Source of the DNA: Streptomyces marispadix
GTDB taxonomy: Bacteria > Actinomycetota > Actinomycetes > Streptomycetales > Streptomycetaceae
Reading direction: 5' to 3'
NCBI RefSeq assembly: GCF_022524345.1
Contig: NZ_JAKWJU010000002.1
Location: 496,001-560,000 of the forward strand
DNA length: 64,000 nt
Below are positions 43,682 to 53,742 of this stretch, one piece after another. A program made the position numbers and the translations under genes. The notes beneath the pieces were generated by a model. That model did no database searches. It was not told the origin of the DNA and saw nothing but the letters and a program-made list of their open reading frames with translations. Every line of letters begins with the position of its first letter. The first letter of the stretch is position 1.

Positions 43682-43900
43682 CTACTCTCCGCCCTTCTGA
43701 ACGAACGACCGCACGAAGTCCTCTGCGTTCTCCTCGAGGACGTCGTCGATCTCGTCCAGGACGGAGTCCACGTCATCCGAGAGTGCTTCCTGGCGCTCCT
43801 TGAGATCCTCGGAGACCTGCGTCTCCTCAGCCTGCTCCTCGGTGTCCTCGGTCTGGCGGGTGGCCTTCTGCTGCCCGCCGCCGGTGTCCTTGGTCGCCAT
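43682..43900 (-). CDS. pup: Prokaryotic ubiquitin-like protein Pup
   Basis: Pup (72 aa) is an intrinsically disordered tag joined to target lysines. ATKDTGGGQQKATRQTEDTEEQ, helix-forming VSEDLKERQEALSDDVDSVLDEIDDVLEENAEDFVRSFVQKGGE. It ends in GGE, so the C-terminal residue is already Glu and needs no deamidation by Dop, unlike mycobacterial Pup, which ends in GGQ. The ATG lies 139 bases from the dop stop, and prcB follows directly (131 bases). A longer opposite-phase frame across it is a shadow. Confidence 0.96.
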   Translation of the reverse strand: MATKDTGGGQQKATRQTEDTEEQAEETQVSEDLKERQEALSDDVDSVLDEIDDVLEENAEDFVRSFVQKGGE

Positions 43901-44039
43901 ATCCTCACCCCGCTCGGTTCGGTGTACGCGTGACGTACAAGATCAGACCCTACAAGCAGGGACTGACATCGGCCCTTCACTTCTCCAACGTCGGAGTACC
44001 ACCCCGGTGATTCCCGCATGCGGCACCGAATAGCCGTCC

Positions 44040-45551
44040 TCAGCCCCCGGAAAGCACTCTCACCAGCTCCTCCGCCGTGCGGCAGCGGTCGAGCAGCTCC
44101 TTGACGTGGTCGCGGGTGCCGCGCAGCGGCTCAAGCGTGGGCACCCGTTGCAGAGAGTCACGACCGGGCAGATCGAAGATGACCGAGTCCCAGGAGGCGG
44201 CGGCGACGTCGTCCGCGTACTGCTCCAGGCAGCGGCCCCGGAAATAGGCGCGGGTGTCCTCCGGCGGCTTGCCCACGGCGCGCTGGATGTCGTCCTCCTG
44301 AAGCAGCCGCTGGATGTTGCCGCGGTTGGCCAGGCGGTTGTAGAGCCCCTTGTCGGGCCGTACGTCGGCGTACTGGAGGTCCACCAGGTGCAGCCGGGCC
44401 GCGTCCCAGCCCAGGTTGTCACGGCGCCTGTAGCCCTCCATCAGCTCGCGCTTGGCGACCCAGTCCAGCTCCCCGGAGAGGCTCATCGGGTCCTGCTCGA
44501 GCCTGGTGAGGACGTCCTCCCAGCGTGCGAGCACGTCCTTGGTCTGCTCGTCGGCGTCGGCGCCCCAGCGCTCCTCGACGTATTTGCGCGCCAGCTCGCA
44601 GTACTCCATCTGAAGCTGTACGCCCGTGAGCGTGCGGCCGCTGCGCAGCGTGATCAGCTTGCCGAGCGTCGGGTCGTGCGAGACGTGGTGCAGGGTGCGT
44701 ACGGGCTGGTCGACGGCGAGGTCGACCGCGATGAAGTTGTCCTCGATCATCGACAGGACCAGAGCGGTGGTGCCGAGCTTGAGGTAGGTGGAGACCTCCG
44801 AGAGGTTCGCATCGCCGATGATCACGTGGAGCCTGCGGTACTTCTCCGCGTCGGCGTGCGGCTCGTCACGGGTGTTGATGATCGGCCGCTTCAGAGTCGT
44901 CTCCAGGCCGACCTCGACCTCGAAGTAGTCGGCCCGCTGGCTGAGCTGGAAGCCGTGCTCGCTGCCGTCCTGGCCGAGCCCGACGCGTCCGGCGCCGCAG
45001 ACCACCTGACGGGAGACGAAGAACGGCGTGAGGTGCCGCACGATGTCCGAGAACGGCGTCTCCCGCTTCATCAGGTAGTTCTCGTGCGTGCCGTAGGAGG
45101 CGCCCTTGTTGTCGGTGTTGTTCTTGTAGAGGTGGATGGCCTGGGTGCCGGGGACCTCGGCCGCCCGCTCGGCCGCCTCGGCCATGATCCGCTCGCCGGC
45201 CTTGTCCCACAGGACGGCGTCCATGGGGTTGGTGACCTCGGGCGCGCTGTACTCGGGGTGGGCGTGGTCGACGTAGAGACGGGCGCCGTTGGTGAGGATG
45301 ACGTTGGCCAGGCCGATGTCCTCGTCCGTGAGCTGGCTCGCGTCGGCGGACTCCCGTGCCAGGTCGAAGCCGCGGGCGTCGCGCAGCGGGTTCTCCTCCT
45401 CGAAGTCCCAGCGGGCACGGCGCGCCCGGTGCATCGCCGCTGCGTAGGCGTTGACGATCTGGGATGAGGTGAGCATGGCATTGGCGTTGGGGTGGCCGGG
45501 TACGGAGATCCCGTACTCGGTCTCGATGCCCATTACTCGCCGTACGGTCAT
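44040..45551 (-). CDS. dop: Pup deamidase/depupylase Dop
   Basis: A 503-aa PafA paralogue that removes Pup from proteins; deamidation is not needed here because Pup ends in Glu. [66 protein letters not shown], and [25 protein letters not shown] match Dop. The catalytic Asp region HPEYSAPE is intact. It lies downstream of arc, behind a strong hairpin, and upstream of pup-prcB-prcA. Confidence 0.96.
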   Translation of the reverse strand: MTVRRVMGIETEYGISVPGHPNANAMLTSSQIVNAYAAAMHRARRARWDFEEENPLRDARGFDLARESADASQLTDEDIGLANVILTNGARLYVDHAHPEYSAPEVTNPMDAVLWDKAGERIMAEAAERAAEVPGTQAIHLYKNNTDNKGASYGTHENYLMKRETPFSDIVRHLTPFFVSRQVVCGAGRVGLGQDGSEHGFQLSQRADYFEVEVGLETTLKRPIINTRDEPHADAEKYRRLHVIIGDANLSEVSTYLKLGTTALVLSMIEDNFIAVDLAVDQPVRTLHHVSHDPTLGKLITLRSGRTLTGVQLQMEYCELARKYVEERWGADADEQTKDVLARWEDVLTRLEQDPMSLSGELDWVAKRELMEGYRRRDNLGWDAARLHLVDLQYADVRPDKGLYNRLANRGNIQRLLQEDDIQRAVGKPPEDTRAYFRGRCLEQYADDVAAASWDSVIFDLPGRDSLQRVPTLEPLRGTRDHVKELLDRCRTAEELVRVLSGG

Positions 45552-45730
45552 GCGGCCCTCCTTGCCCGGCAGCGACCCGCCTGTGGGCCGCCGCTCAAGT
45601 CCCGCTGCGCATCCGCCCCGTCTGCGGTCCTTCCCTCAGCACTGCACGCAGCGGCACTACGGACGAGCCTAGAACGCACGGCCTGAAGTCGGGAGATCAC
45701 TCAGCGGACTTCCTCGGACTGCTCAAAACG

Positions 45731-45793
45731 GATCCGGCCACGGACGCCTCCCCGCCTCGGCGGGGGTCCACCAGGGGCGTCCGCAGCCGGATC
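45731..45793 (-). terminator. Large nested terminator/cruciform after arc
   Basis: Three nested stems: GATCCGGC / GCCGGATC (45731-45738, 45786-45793), GGACGCC / GGCGTCC (45742-45748, 45776-45782) and CCCCGCC-TC-GGCGGGG (45750-45765). It starts 10 bases past the arc stop. It separates arc from dop, so dop-pup-prcB-prcA is likely expressed from its own promoter in 45552-45730. Confidence 0.85.
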
Positions 45794-45802
45794 GCTGTGT
45801 GC

Positions 45803-47569
45803 TTACAGGTACTGACCGGTGTTGGCCACGGTGTCGATGGAACGGCCGGTGTCCGCACCCTGCTTCCCGGTGACCAGCGTGCGGATGTAGACGATCCGCT
45901 CGCCCTTCTTGCCGGAGATACGGGCCCAGTCGTCGGGGTTGGTCGTGTTCGGCAGGTCCTCGTTCTCCTTGAACTCGTCCACGCAGGCGGCGAGCAGATG
46001 CGAGACGCGCAGGCCCTTCTGGTTCTGGTCCAGGTACGCCTTGATCGCCATCTTCTTCGCCCGGCCGACGATGTTCTCGATCATGGCGCCGGAGTTGAAG
46101 TCCTTGAAGTAGAGCACTTCCTTGTCGCCGTTGGCGTACGTGACCTCCAGGAAGCGGTTCTCCTCGGACTCGGCGTACATCTGCTCGACCACGGACTGGA
46201 TCATGGCGTCGCAGGCGGCGTTGGCGTTGCCGCCGTGCTCCGCGACGTCGTCGGCGTGCAGCGGGAGGTTCGCGGTGAGGTACTTCGAGAAGATGTCCTT
46301 CGCGGCCTCGGCGTCCGGACGCTCGATCTTGATCTTCACGTCGAGACGGCCGGGGCGCAGGATCGCCGGGTCGATCATGTCCTCGCGGTTGGAGGCGCCG
46401 ATCACGATGACGTTCTCCAGGCCCTCCACACCGTCGATCTCGGAGAGGAGCTGCGGGACGATCGTGTTCTCCACGTCCGAGCTGACGCCAGAGCCGCGGG
46501 TACGGAACAGCGAGTCCATCTCGTCGAAGAAGACGATGACCGGTGTGCCCTCGCTCGCCTTCTCACGGGCGCGCTGGAACACGAGGCGGATGTGCCGCTC
46601 GGTCTCGCCCACGTACTTGTTCAGCAGCTCCGGGCCCTTGATGTTGAGGAAGTAGCTCTTCCCCTGGGGCTTGCCCGTGACCTCAGCGACCTTCTTGGCC
46701 AGCGAGTTGGCGACGGCCTTCGCGATCAGCGTCTTGCCGCAGCCGGGAGGGCCGTAGAGCAGAACGCCCTTGGGCGGGCGCAGTTCGTGCTCCTTGAAGA
46801 GGTCCGGGTGCAGATACGGCAGCTCCACCGCGTCGCGGATCTGCTCGATCTGGCCGCGGAGACCGCCGATCTTGGCGTAGTCGATGTCGGGGACCTCTTC
46901 GAGGACGAGTTCCTCGACCTCGCTCTTGGGCACGACCTCGAAGACGTAACCGGAACGGGGCTCCATCAGCAGGGCGTCGCCCGCGCGGAGCGTCGTCTCC
47001 AGCAGCGGCTCGGCGAGGCGGACCACGCGCTCCTCGTCGGTGTGCCCGACGACCAGGGCGCGCTCGCCGTCCTCCAGGACCTCCTTGAGCATGACGATGT
47101 CGCCCGCGGTCTCGAACTCCATCGCCTCGACCACGTTGAGTGCTTCGTTGAGCATCAGTTCCTGGCCGCGACGGAGCTCTTCGAGTTCGACGCTGGGGCT
47201 GACGTTCACGCGGAGCTTGCGTCCACCGGTGAAGATGTCGGCTGTGCCGTCTTCGTTCGCCTGAAGAAAAACACCGAATCCGGCCGGCGGCTGCGCGAGG
47301 CGGTCGACCTCTTCCTTGAGGGCCACGATCTGATCGCGCGCCTCACGGAGAGTGTTGGAGAGCCGCTCGTTCTGTGCGGAGACTCCGGCCAGATTCGTCT
47401 GAAGCTCGACGATCCGCTCCTCAAGAATCCGAGTGTGCCGCGGAGAGTCGGCGAGCTTGCGGCGCAGGACGGCGATCTCCTGCTCCAGATACGCGACCTG
47501 GCCGGACGGGTCTTCGGAACCCCGACCGGGCCGGATGCCGCGGTTGATGTCGTCGTCGTGGGCTGCCAC
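45803..47569 (-). CDS. arc: Proteasome-associated ATPase ARC (Mpa)
   Basis: A 588-aa AAA+ unfoldase. Coiled coil (about 20-75, [48 protein letters not shown]) binds Pup. Two OB domains ([35 protein letters not shown]) precede the ATPase with Walker A GPPGCGKT, Walker [13 protein letters not shown] and sensor/Arg-finger region [20 protein letters not shown]. It ends in GQYL, the C-terminal motif that opens the 20S gate. GTG 47569 is chosen: SD GGAGGTGAGG precedes it, and the protein begins [10 protein letters not shown], the same length as the S. coelicolor homologue; GTG 47578 is also possible. Confidence 0.96.
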   Translation of the reverse strand: MAAHDDDINRGIRPGRGSEDPSGQVAYLEQEIAVLRRKLADSPRHTRILEERIVELQTNLAGVSAQNERLSNTLREARDQIVALKEEVDRLAQPPAGFGVFLQANEDGTADIFTGGRKLRVNVSPSVELEELRRGQELMLNEALNVVEAMEFETAGDIVMLKEVLEDGERALVVGHTDEERVVRLAEPLLETTLRAGDALLMEPRSGYVFEVVPKSEVEELVLEEVPDIDYAKIGGLRGQIEQIRDAVELPYLHPDLFKEHELRPPKGVLLYGPPGCGKTLIAKAVANSLAKKVAEVTGKPQGKSYFLNIKGPELLNKYVGETERHIRLVFQRAREKASEGTPVIVFFDEMDSLFRTRGSGVSSDVENTIVPQLLSEIDGVEGLENVIVIGASNREDMIDPAILRPGRLDVKIKIERPDAEAAKDIFSKYLTANLPLHADDVAEHGGNANAACDAMIQSVVEQMYAESEENRFLEVTYANGDKEVLYFKDFNSGAMIENIVGRAKKMAIKAYLDQNQKGLRVSHLLAACVDEFKENEDLPNTTNPDDWARISGKKGERIVYIRTLVTGKQGADTGRSIDTVANTGQYL

Positions 47570-47812
47570 GGTCCTCACCTCCTCCAGGGGGAGCTGGACG
47601 CTTCCTGACCCTACCTGGGCGGGTACAGGTTGAAACCCTAGATCACAAAGACGGTCGCGGTGTGTCTGATCTTCACCCTTGCGCGCTCCCTCACGCCAGG
47701 GGAATACCCACCCATGACCTTTCGAAAGCGGCCGGTTGTAGGGTCGGAACGGTCAACACCCCTTCATGGACAGCAGTTTTCCATCACGAACGCAGGAACG
47801 GCAGGCGACAGG

Positions 47813-48100
47813 ATGAGCACCGGGGACGACGCACTCGAGGTCTGGATCGACCAGGATCTGTGCACCGGCGACGGCATCTGCGCGCAGTATGCACCCGAGG
47901 TGTTCGAGTTGGACATCGACGGCTTGGCCTATGTGAAGAGCAGCGACGACGAGTTGCTTCAGGACAAGGGCGCCACGACTCCCGTACCGCTGCCGCTACT
48001 CGACGACGTCGTCGACTCCGCCAAGGAGTGCCCGGGGGACTGCATTCACGTACGCCGCGTTTCGGACAATGTCGAAGTGTACGGCCCCGACGCGGATTAG
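47813..48100 (+). CDS. Ferredoxin (3Fe-4S type)
   Basis: A small acidic iron-sulphur protein (95 aa). Cys17, Cys23 and Cys73 (CTGDGIC ... ECPGDC) form a C-x5-C...C-P pattern typical of single-cluster [3Fe-4S] ferredoxins that serve cytochrome P450s; Cys77 is an extra residue. WIDQDLCTGDGICAQYAPEVFELDIDG matches the family. It is divergent from arc. A promoter in 47570-47812 serves both. No P450 is nearby. Confidence 0.88.
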   Translation: MSTGDDALEVWIDQDLCTGDGICAQYAPEVFELDIDGLAYVKSSDDELLQDKGATTPVPLPLLDDVVDSAKECPGDCIHVRRVSDNVEVYGPDAD

Positions 48101-48165
48101 CGCGGAGAGTCACCGACGCTCACGTTGAGTGCCCGAAGAGCGGGCGGAACACGGTGCGTTGCCGC

Positions 48166-48732
48166 TCAGACGCTTTCCGGGCTGCCCGGCACCGGAGCGG
48201 CTTCGAGCGCGAACTTGCCGTCCTTCCACTCCCACTTCACCTTCCGCTGCCTGTCGGGGCAGCACCTGGGCACCGAAGGCGACGAGTAGCCGAGCAGCTT
48301 GGCCGAGACCGTACGGCCGTGGACCCTCAAGTCCTGGACGCTCATCTGCTCCTTGGTGCGCAGCATCGTGGCGACGACGCGCGGGGCTTGGCCGGGACGG
48401 GCGGGGGCGCCCAGTACGAACAGTGCGCTGGGCGGTGTGCCCGTGCCGGAGTGGCAGCGTACGGAGGCGACCGTCTCGCGGCGGCCGTCGCCGTCGAAGT
48501 CCGTCGAACCCTTCTCCACGACGTCGACCTTGACGGAGGCGCTGCCGCAATCGACGGGGAAGTCGGCCTGCTTCGGGTCCGGAGCGGTGCCCGCGGCGGC
48601 CGTGGTGAGCGTCGGCTGGGCGGTGGCGTCCGCGGGCTGGACCAGGGACGAGGCTCCGACGACGGCGGCGAGGGCCACCGCGGTGCCGAGCCAGTGCACC
48701 ATGCGGGTACGGGTGTGCGGCAGTTCCGTCAC
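48166..48732 (-). CDS. Secreted protein of unknown function
   Basis: A 188-aa exported protein: signal-type helix (MVHWLGTAVALAAVVGASSLVQPADA) followed by a soluble domain with cysteines in VDCGSAS, VRCHSGTG and PRCCPDRQRK that may pair. A DFDGDGRRETVASVRC stretch looks like an FG-GAP/dockerin-like calcium loop (DxDxDG). GTG 48732 is the preferred start; ATG 48702 is possible. No family assigned. Convergent with the ferredoxin gene. Confidence 0.7.
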   Translation of the reverse strand: MTELPHTRTRMVHWLGTAVALAAVVGASSLVQPADATAQPTLTTAAAGTAPDPKQADFPVDCGSASVKVDVVEKGSTDFDGDGRRETVASVRCHSGTGTPPSALFVLGAPARPGQAPRVVATMLRTKEQMSVQDLRVHGRTVSAKLLGYSSPSVPRCCPDRQRKVKWEWKDGKFALEAAPVPGSPESV

Positions 48733-48986
48733 GCCGGGTGACTCCTGTGGGAAGTGTGCTTGGGGGTGCCCAGCATCGTGCCATACGTCACACCGCACGG
48801 GAACGGGGTGGCGGGGCGGTTCTCCGTTCTCCGTACGGTTCCTGACCGGCCGTCAGCTTCCGCGTCGCAACCGGCCCGTCCCGCCGCCCAGTTGGGAGAC
48901 GGCGACGGGACTGCTCAGCGGTCGAACACGGCGCACGCACGGCGTGCGGCGCGGACGCGGAAGCCGCCTACGGCCCAACGGGGGTG

Positions 48987-49886
48987 TCAGGAACGGCCGG
49001 AGGTGCTGCCCGGGCCCGTGTAGTCCTCCCCGTAGGCGCCCTTGGCGGGGCGGCGGCGGCGCAGCGGCGGCTCGACACCGTCGGCGAGGCGGCGGGCCGT
49101 GAGCAGGAAGCCGGTGTGCCCGATCATGCGGTGGTCGGGGCGCACGGCGAGGCCCTCCACATGCCAGTTGCGCACCATGGTCTCCCACGACTGCGGCTCG
49201 TTGAACGTGCCGTGTTCGCGGATCGACTCGACCATGCGGGCCAGTTGGGTCGTGGTGGCGACGTAGCTGCACAGGATCCCGCCGGGGACGAGGGCCTTGG
49301 AGACGGCCTCCAGGCACTCCCAGGGGGCGAGCATGTCGAGGATGACGCGGTCGACGTCGGTGTCCGAGAGCCGGTCCTGGAGGTCGCCGACGGTGAGGGT
49401 CCACGCGGGGTGCGGTCCGCCGAAGTAGCGCTCGACGTTCTGCTGTGCGATCTCGGCGAAGTCCGCGCGGCGCTCGTAGCTGTGCAGCATGCCCTGGTCG
49501 CCGATGGCGCGCAGCAGGAACATGCTCAGCGAACCGGAGCCGACGCCCGCCTCGACGACGCGCGCCCCCGGGAAGATGTCGGCCATCGCCAGGACTTGAC
49601 CCGCGTCCTTGGGATATACGACGGCGGCGCCGCGCGGCATGGACAGGACGTAGTCGGGGAGCAGGGGGCGCAGCGCGAGATAGGCGACATTTCCCGTGGT
49701 ACGGACGACGCTGCCCTCGGGAGCACCGATCAGCTCGTCGTGGGGGAAGGCTCCCTTGTGGGTGTGGAAGCTCTTTCCCTCTTCGAGCGTGAACGTGTAA
49801 TGGCGTCCCTTGGGGTCCGTGAGCTGGACCTGGTCCCCGACCCTGAAGGGCCCGCGACGGCGGGCCGCACCGGTCGGTTCGGACAT
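48987..49886 (-). CDS. trmI: tRNA (adenine(58)-N1)-methyltransferase TrmI
   Basis: A 299-aa class I methyltransferase: N-terminal beta domain (FRVGDQVQLTDPKGRHYTFTLEEGKSFHTHKGAFPHDELIG), SAM-binding VVEAGVGSGSLSMFLL, acidic motif SYERRADF, then DVDRVILDMLAPWECLEAV and GGILCSYVATTTQLARMVES. It adds the m1A58 modification to tRNA. Tetrameric in homologues. ATG 49886 opens MSEPTGAARR; ATG 49892 is in frame. It lies 32 bases after the S2P gene, probably co-transcribed. Confidence 0.92.
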   Translation of the reverse strand: MSEPTGAARRRGPFRVGDQVQLTDPKGRHYTFTLEEGKSFHTHKGAFPHDELIGAPEGSVVRTTGNVAYLALRPLLPDYVLSMPRGAAVVYPKDAGQVLAMADIFPGARVVEAGVGSGSLSMFLLRAIGDQGMLHSYERRADFAEIAQQNVERYFGGPHPAWTLTVGDLQDRLSDTDVDRVILDMLAPWECLEAVSKALVPGGILCSYVATTTQLARMVESIREHGTFNEPQSWETMVRNWHVEGLAVRPDHRMIGHTGFLLTARRLADGVEPPLRRRRPAKGAYGEDYTGPGSTSGRS

Positions 49887-49918
49887 GCGCACAGACTAAC
49901 GGGTCAGGTCAGGGCGAC

Positions 49919-51721
49919 TCACGCCGAGGGCTTGGCCATGGCCGCTACGAAGGCGCGCTCCACGTCGCCGGTGGAGAGCACGCCGTAGATCTCGCCCGTC
50001 TCCTCGACCACGAGGTACTCGGTGGCGGGCGTCGCGCGCAGATACTCCAGCAGCTCCTCCCCGGCCAGCTCCGCCGGGACGCGCATGCCCTCCTTCAGCT
50101 CCTGGGCGAGGCTGGAGACCGCGACCCAGGGGCGGCGGTGCGAGGGGACTCCGGCGATCGCTGCCTCCCTCACGAGCGCCATGGGGGCACCGGCGCCGTC
50201 CACGACCACGAGGGCACGGGCACCGGCGTCGTTCGCCCTGCGCAGCGCCTCGGAGAGGGGGGTGTTGGTGGGCACGGGCACGGCGCGCCTGGTGAGGTTG
50301 CGGGCGCGCAGCTCGGGGAGGTGCTCGCGCAGCCGCGCCATGCGGAGGCTGTTGCCGGCGCCGGTCCAGATGATCGCGGCGAGGATGGCGGCGAGCAAGG
50401 CGTCCATGATGGAGTCGACGCCGCCGATGCTCTCGGGGGTGAGGCCGCCGGCGTGCGTGGCGAGCGGCAGTCCGATCAGCACCGCGACGGCCAGCGCCCT
50501 GCCGATCCAGGCGGCGAAGACGGTGCCGGTCATCGGGCGGCCGGTCAGCTTCCATACGAGGGCGCGCAGCATCCGGCCGCCGTCCAGGGGCAGTCCGGGC
50601 AGGAGGTTGAAGACGGCCACGATGAGGTTGGACGTCATCAGCCCCGCCAGCAGCACGCCGGGTACGGTGCCGGGCCGCACCGCCTGCATCCCGGCGTAGA
50701 AGACCGCGGCGAGCAGCAGCGAGAGCAGCGGCCCGACGAACGCCAGCATGAACTCACGGCCCGGGCTCTCCGCCTCCTTCTCGATCTCGGATACGCCGCC
50801 GAAGAACTGGAGCTGGATGCGGCGCACGGGGAGCTGGAAGCGGAGCGCGGCGACCGTGTGGGCGAGTTCGTGTACGAGTACCGAGGCGTAGAACGCGACG
50901 GCGAAGAAGAGCGCGATGAGATAGCGCACGGCACCGAGATGCGGCAGCACGCGGTCCAACTGGCCGCCGAAGACCCAGGTGATGAGGGCCGCGACGAGGA
51001 ACCAGCTCGGTGCGACGTAGACGGGCACGCCGAAGGGGCGGCCCATCAGCAGCCCGCCGCCGAAGGGGCGGACGCGCCGCGGCTTCTCGGCGCCGAGGGG
51101 TCCGGGGGCGGACGGGGACGCGGGGTCGGGAGCGCCCAGGGCGGGCTCGGGGGTGGGGTCGGGGGCGGGCTCGGGGGTGGGTTCGGCTGCGGCTCGGGGG
51201 CCGGGGCTGTCGCCACGGCCTGTGCCTGTGCCGGGGGCCGAACTCCGGGACGTATCAGCGCTGTCGGGGGCCTTGGCGGGAGCGGAGCCGCCGGGCGGCG
51301 TGCGATTCGGGTCCGAGCGCGTGGCCTCGGTGCGCACGGTCTCCGTCCGCGCGGCTTCCGTGCGGGGCCCGGCTTCTGACGGTCCGTTCGCCGATGCGCC
51401 GGCCGATTCGCCGGGCGCGGGGTTGGTCTTCGCGGCGGGCGCCGGTTCCGTCGTTCCGTCGGGCACGGCCACAGCCCCGTCCACGCCCCCGTCCGCGGCC
51501 CCGTCCACCGTGGCGTCCGGCCTCGTATCCGTCGCCGCGTCAGACGTCCCGTCGGAGGTCGCGTCCGGCGCCGGGGCGGCCGTCCGCTCCGGGTGCGGGT
51601 ACGCCGGTGTGTCCGGACGGTCCGCCGGGAGGGACGCCGTGCCCTCCCGCGCCGTTCCGGAGTCATCGGAGCCGCCGGAGCCGCCCGTACGCGGCGTGCC
51701 GCCGTTTTCCGTGTCCGCCAC
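49919..51721 (-). CDS. Site-2-protease-like zinc metalloprotease (M50) with CBS domains
   Basis: A 600-aa membrane protease. About 210 N-terminal residues are Pro/Ala/Thr/Asp-rich and disordered. The M50 core has the zinc motif VLVHELAHTV (HExxH) and LPGLPLDGGRML (the third ligand region), with several membrane helices. Two CBS-type domains follow (RRAVPVPTNTPLSEAL, GVLSTGDVERAFVAAM). It probably cuts membrane-anchored regulators. GTG 51721 has GAGGGG upstream; a start nearer MGRPFGVPVYVAP cannot be excluded. Confidence 0.88.
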   Translation of the reverse strand: MADTENGGTPRTGGSGGSDDSGTAREGTASLPADRPDTPAYPHPERTAAPAPDATSDGTSDAATDTRPDATVDGAADGGVDGAVAVPDGTTEPAPAAKTNPAPGESAGASANGPSEAGPRTEAARTETVRTEATRSDPNRTPPGGSAPAKAPDSADTSRSSAPGTGTGRGDSPGPRAAAEPTPEPAPDPTPEPALGAPDPASPSAPGPLGAEKPRRVRPFGGGLLMGRPFGVPVYVAPSWFLVAALITWVFGGQLDRVLPHLGAVRYLIALFFAVAFYASVLVHELAHTVAALRFQLPVRRIQLQFFGGVSEIEKEAESPGREFMLAFVGPLLSLLLAAVFYAGMQAVRPGTVPGVLLAGLMTSNLIVAVFNLLPGLPLDGGRMLRALVWKLTGRPMTGTVFAAWIGRALAVAVLIGLPLATHAGGLTPESIGGVDSIMDALLAAILAAIIWTGAGNSLRMARLREHLPELRARNLTRRAVPVPTNTPLSEALRRANDAGARALVVVDGAGAPMALVREAAIAGVPSHRRPWVAVSSLAQELKEGMRVPAELAGEELLEYLRATPATEYLVVEETGEIYGVLSTGDVERAFVAAMAKPSA

Positions 51722-51866
51722 CGGTTCCCCTCTGCTGCTTCCTCGCACTCCGCCGCGTCGCTCTTACGCCTTGTCCGCCGCCTCGTTCCGGCGGGCGCGC
51801 GGGGCGGATGCGCCGCCCCCGATGGTATGCGCCCGTTGTCGGTGCGGGGCCCTAGGGTCGTACGTC

Positions 51867-52877
51867 ATGACCACCCGCGTCGCATCGCCGCCGAACTCCC
51901 TCTCGCCGTCCCGTGCCAGCGACTTCATGCAGTGCCCGCTGCTCTACCGCTTCCGGGTGATCGACAAACTGCCCGAGAAACCTTCGCCGGCGGCCACGCG
52001 GGGAACGGTCGTACACGCCGTCCTTGAGCGGCTGTTCGACGCTCCCGCGCAGGAGCGCAGTCTGCCGCGTGCACGCTCGCTTGTCGCCCGCGAATGGCAA
52101 CGACTGCTCGCGAAGCGCCCGGAGTTGACCGAACTCTTCGCCGAGGAAGGGCAGGAGGCGCCGGACGAGGCCCGGCTCGCGGCATGGCTCGCGGAGGCGG
52201 AGGCGCTGGTGGAGCGCTGGTTCTCGCTGGAGGATCCGACGCGGCTGGAGCCCGCGGAGCGGGAGGGATTGTTCGTGGAGACCACGCTCGACTCGGGCCT
52301 GCGGCTGCGCGGCATCATCGACCGCGTCGACGTGGCGCCCACCGGCGAGGTCCGGATCGTCGACTACAAGACGGGCAAGGCGCCGCCGCCGCAGTTCTCC
52401 GACGGGCCGCTCTTCCAGATGAAGTTCTACGCGCTGGTGGTGTGGCGGCTGCGCGGGATCGTGCCGCGCAGGCTCCAACTGGTCTTCCTGGGCAGCGGGG
52501 ACGTGCTGACGTACGACCCCGACGAGGAAGATCTGCGCCGCGTCGAGCGCAAGCTGCTCGCGCTGTGGGAGGCGATCACGAGGGCCACGGAGACGGGCGA
52601 CTGGCGGCCCAGCCCCGGCAGGCTGTGCGACTGGTGCGATCACCGTGCGCACTGCCCGGAGTTCGGCGGCTCTCCCCCGCCCTACCCGCTCACGGTGCAG
52701 CCGCGGCTGCCGGAGCCGCGGTCCGAGGAGCAGGGCGAAGCAGACGGACCCGCGGACGGGCCGCAGGGACCGTCGAGTCAGGGAACGTCGAATCAGGGAA
52801 CGTCGAGTGGACCGGGCGGACCGGCGGATCGGTCGCGCGGGCCGGACGGGCCGGACGGACCGGCCGAGGGTGCTTAG
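51867..52877 (+). CDS. RecB-family exonuclease (PD-(D/E)XK)
   Basis: A 336-aa nuclease-like protein: SPSRASDFMQCPLLYRFRVIDKLPEKPSPAATRGTVVHAVLERLFD, the catalytic RGIIDRVDV and VRIVDYKTGKAP motifs, and a Cys-rich iron-sulphur-type region (LCDWCDHRAHCPEF) as in AddB/RecB nucleases. The tail contains a 15-base DNA repeat (about 52773-52810, SSQGTSNQGTSSG). ATG 51867. It lies upstream of and probably with the response regulator gene (44-base gap). Confidence 0.88.
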   Translation: MTTRVASPPNSLSPSRASDFMQCPLLYRFRVIDKLPEKPSPAATRGTVVHAVLERLFDAPAQERSLPRARSLVAREWQRLLAKRPELTELFAEEGQEAPDEARLAAWLAEAEALVERWFSLEDPTRLEPAEREGLFVETTLDSGLRLRGIIDRVDVAPTGEVRIVDYKTGKAPPPQFSDGPLFQMKFYALVVWRLRGIVPRRLQLVFLGSGDVLTYDPDEEDLRRVERKLLALWEAITRATETGDWRPSPGRLCDWCDHRAHCPEFGGSPPPYPLTVQPRLPEPRSEEQGEADGPADGPQGPSSQGTSNQGTSSGPGGPADRSRGPDGPDGPAEGA

Positions 52878-52921
52878 GCAAGAATGGAGCGCGTTCCCTG
52901 CCGCCCGCCGAAGGAGGTCCC

Positions 52922-53590
52922 GTGGCCATCCGCGTCCTGCTGGTCGACGACCAGCCGCTGCTGCGTACCGGTTTCCGGATGATCCTGGAGGCGGAGCAGG
53001 ACCTGGCCGTCGTCGGCGAGGCGGGCGACGGCCTCCAAGCGCTCGACCAGGTACGGGCATTGCAGCCGGACGTGGTGCTGATGGACATCCGGATGCCGAG
53101 GATGGACGGCGTCGAGGCCACGCGCCGCATCACCGGTCCCGCGAAGGACGGCCCGGCCAAGGTGCTGGTGCTGACCACCTTCGACCTGGACGAGTACGTG
53201 GTGGAGGCGCTGCGGGCCGGTGCCAGCGGCTTCCTGCTCAAGGACGCCCCGGCCGCGGAGCTGGTGCAGGCGATCCGCGTGGTCGCCGCGGGCGAGGCGA
53301 TGCTGGCGCCGAGCGTCACGCGCCGTCTGCTCGACAAGTACGCGGGGAAGCTGCCGTCGGGCGAGGAGCCGGTGCCGGACACGCTGCATCAGCTCACCGA
53401 CCGCGAGGTGGAGGTGCTGAAGCTCGTGGCGAGGGGCCTGTCGAACTCGGAGATCGCCGCGGACCTCTTCGTCAGCGAGACGACCGTGAAGACTCACGTC
53501 GGGCATGTGCTGACCAAGCTGGGGCTGCGGGATCGTGTACAGGCCGCCGTCTACGCGTATGAGAGCGGGCTGGTGCGGCCCGGGGCGTGA
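52922..53590 (+). CDS. NarL/FixJ-family response regulator (orphan)
   Basis: A 222-aa regulator: receiver with acidic pocket VLLVDDQP (Asp9/10), phospho-acceptor Asp55 in VVLMDIRMPRMDG and Lys107 in GFLLKDAP, then a LuxR-type HTH (LTDREVEVLKLVARGLSNSEIAADLFVSETTVKTHVGHVLTKLGLRDRVQAAVYAYESGL). GTG 52922 has GAAGGAGG upstream. No histidine kinase is beside it. Confidence 0.93.
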   Translation: MAIRVLLVDDQPLLRTGFRMILEAEQDLAVVGEAGDGLQALDQVRALQPDVVLMDIRMPRMDGVEATRRITGPAKDGPAKVLVLTTFDLDEYVVEALRAGASGFLLKDAPAAELVQAIRVVAAGEAMLAPSVTRRLLDKYAGKLPSGEEPVPDTLHQLTDREVEVLKLVARGLSNSEIAADLFVSETTVKTHVGHVLTKLGLRDRVQAAVYAYESGLVRPGA

Positions 53591-53742
53591 GGCGGTGAGC
53601 CCTGCCGCGGGCACGCGCCCGTGCGCCCGGCGCTTCTAAGGCCCAGAAGACCCACCGGAACAGCGACCGTAGACCGCTAACGGCTTACCACTCACCGCTC
53701 GCGGCTCACCGCGCCCCGGCAGGGGCCCTGGACGCCGCCCCG

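Noticed and set aside
43630..44019. 129-aa minus-strand frame overlapping pup
   Set aside because: It is Pup's sequence read in another frame; Pup itself is unambiguous.
45797..47608. 603-codon plus-strand frame opposite arc
   Set aside because: Same antisense effect; ARC on the minus strand has all AAA+ motifs.
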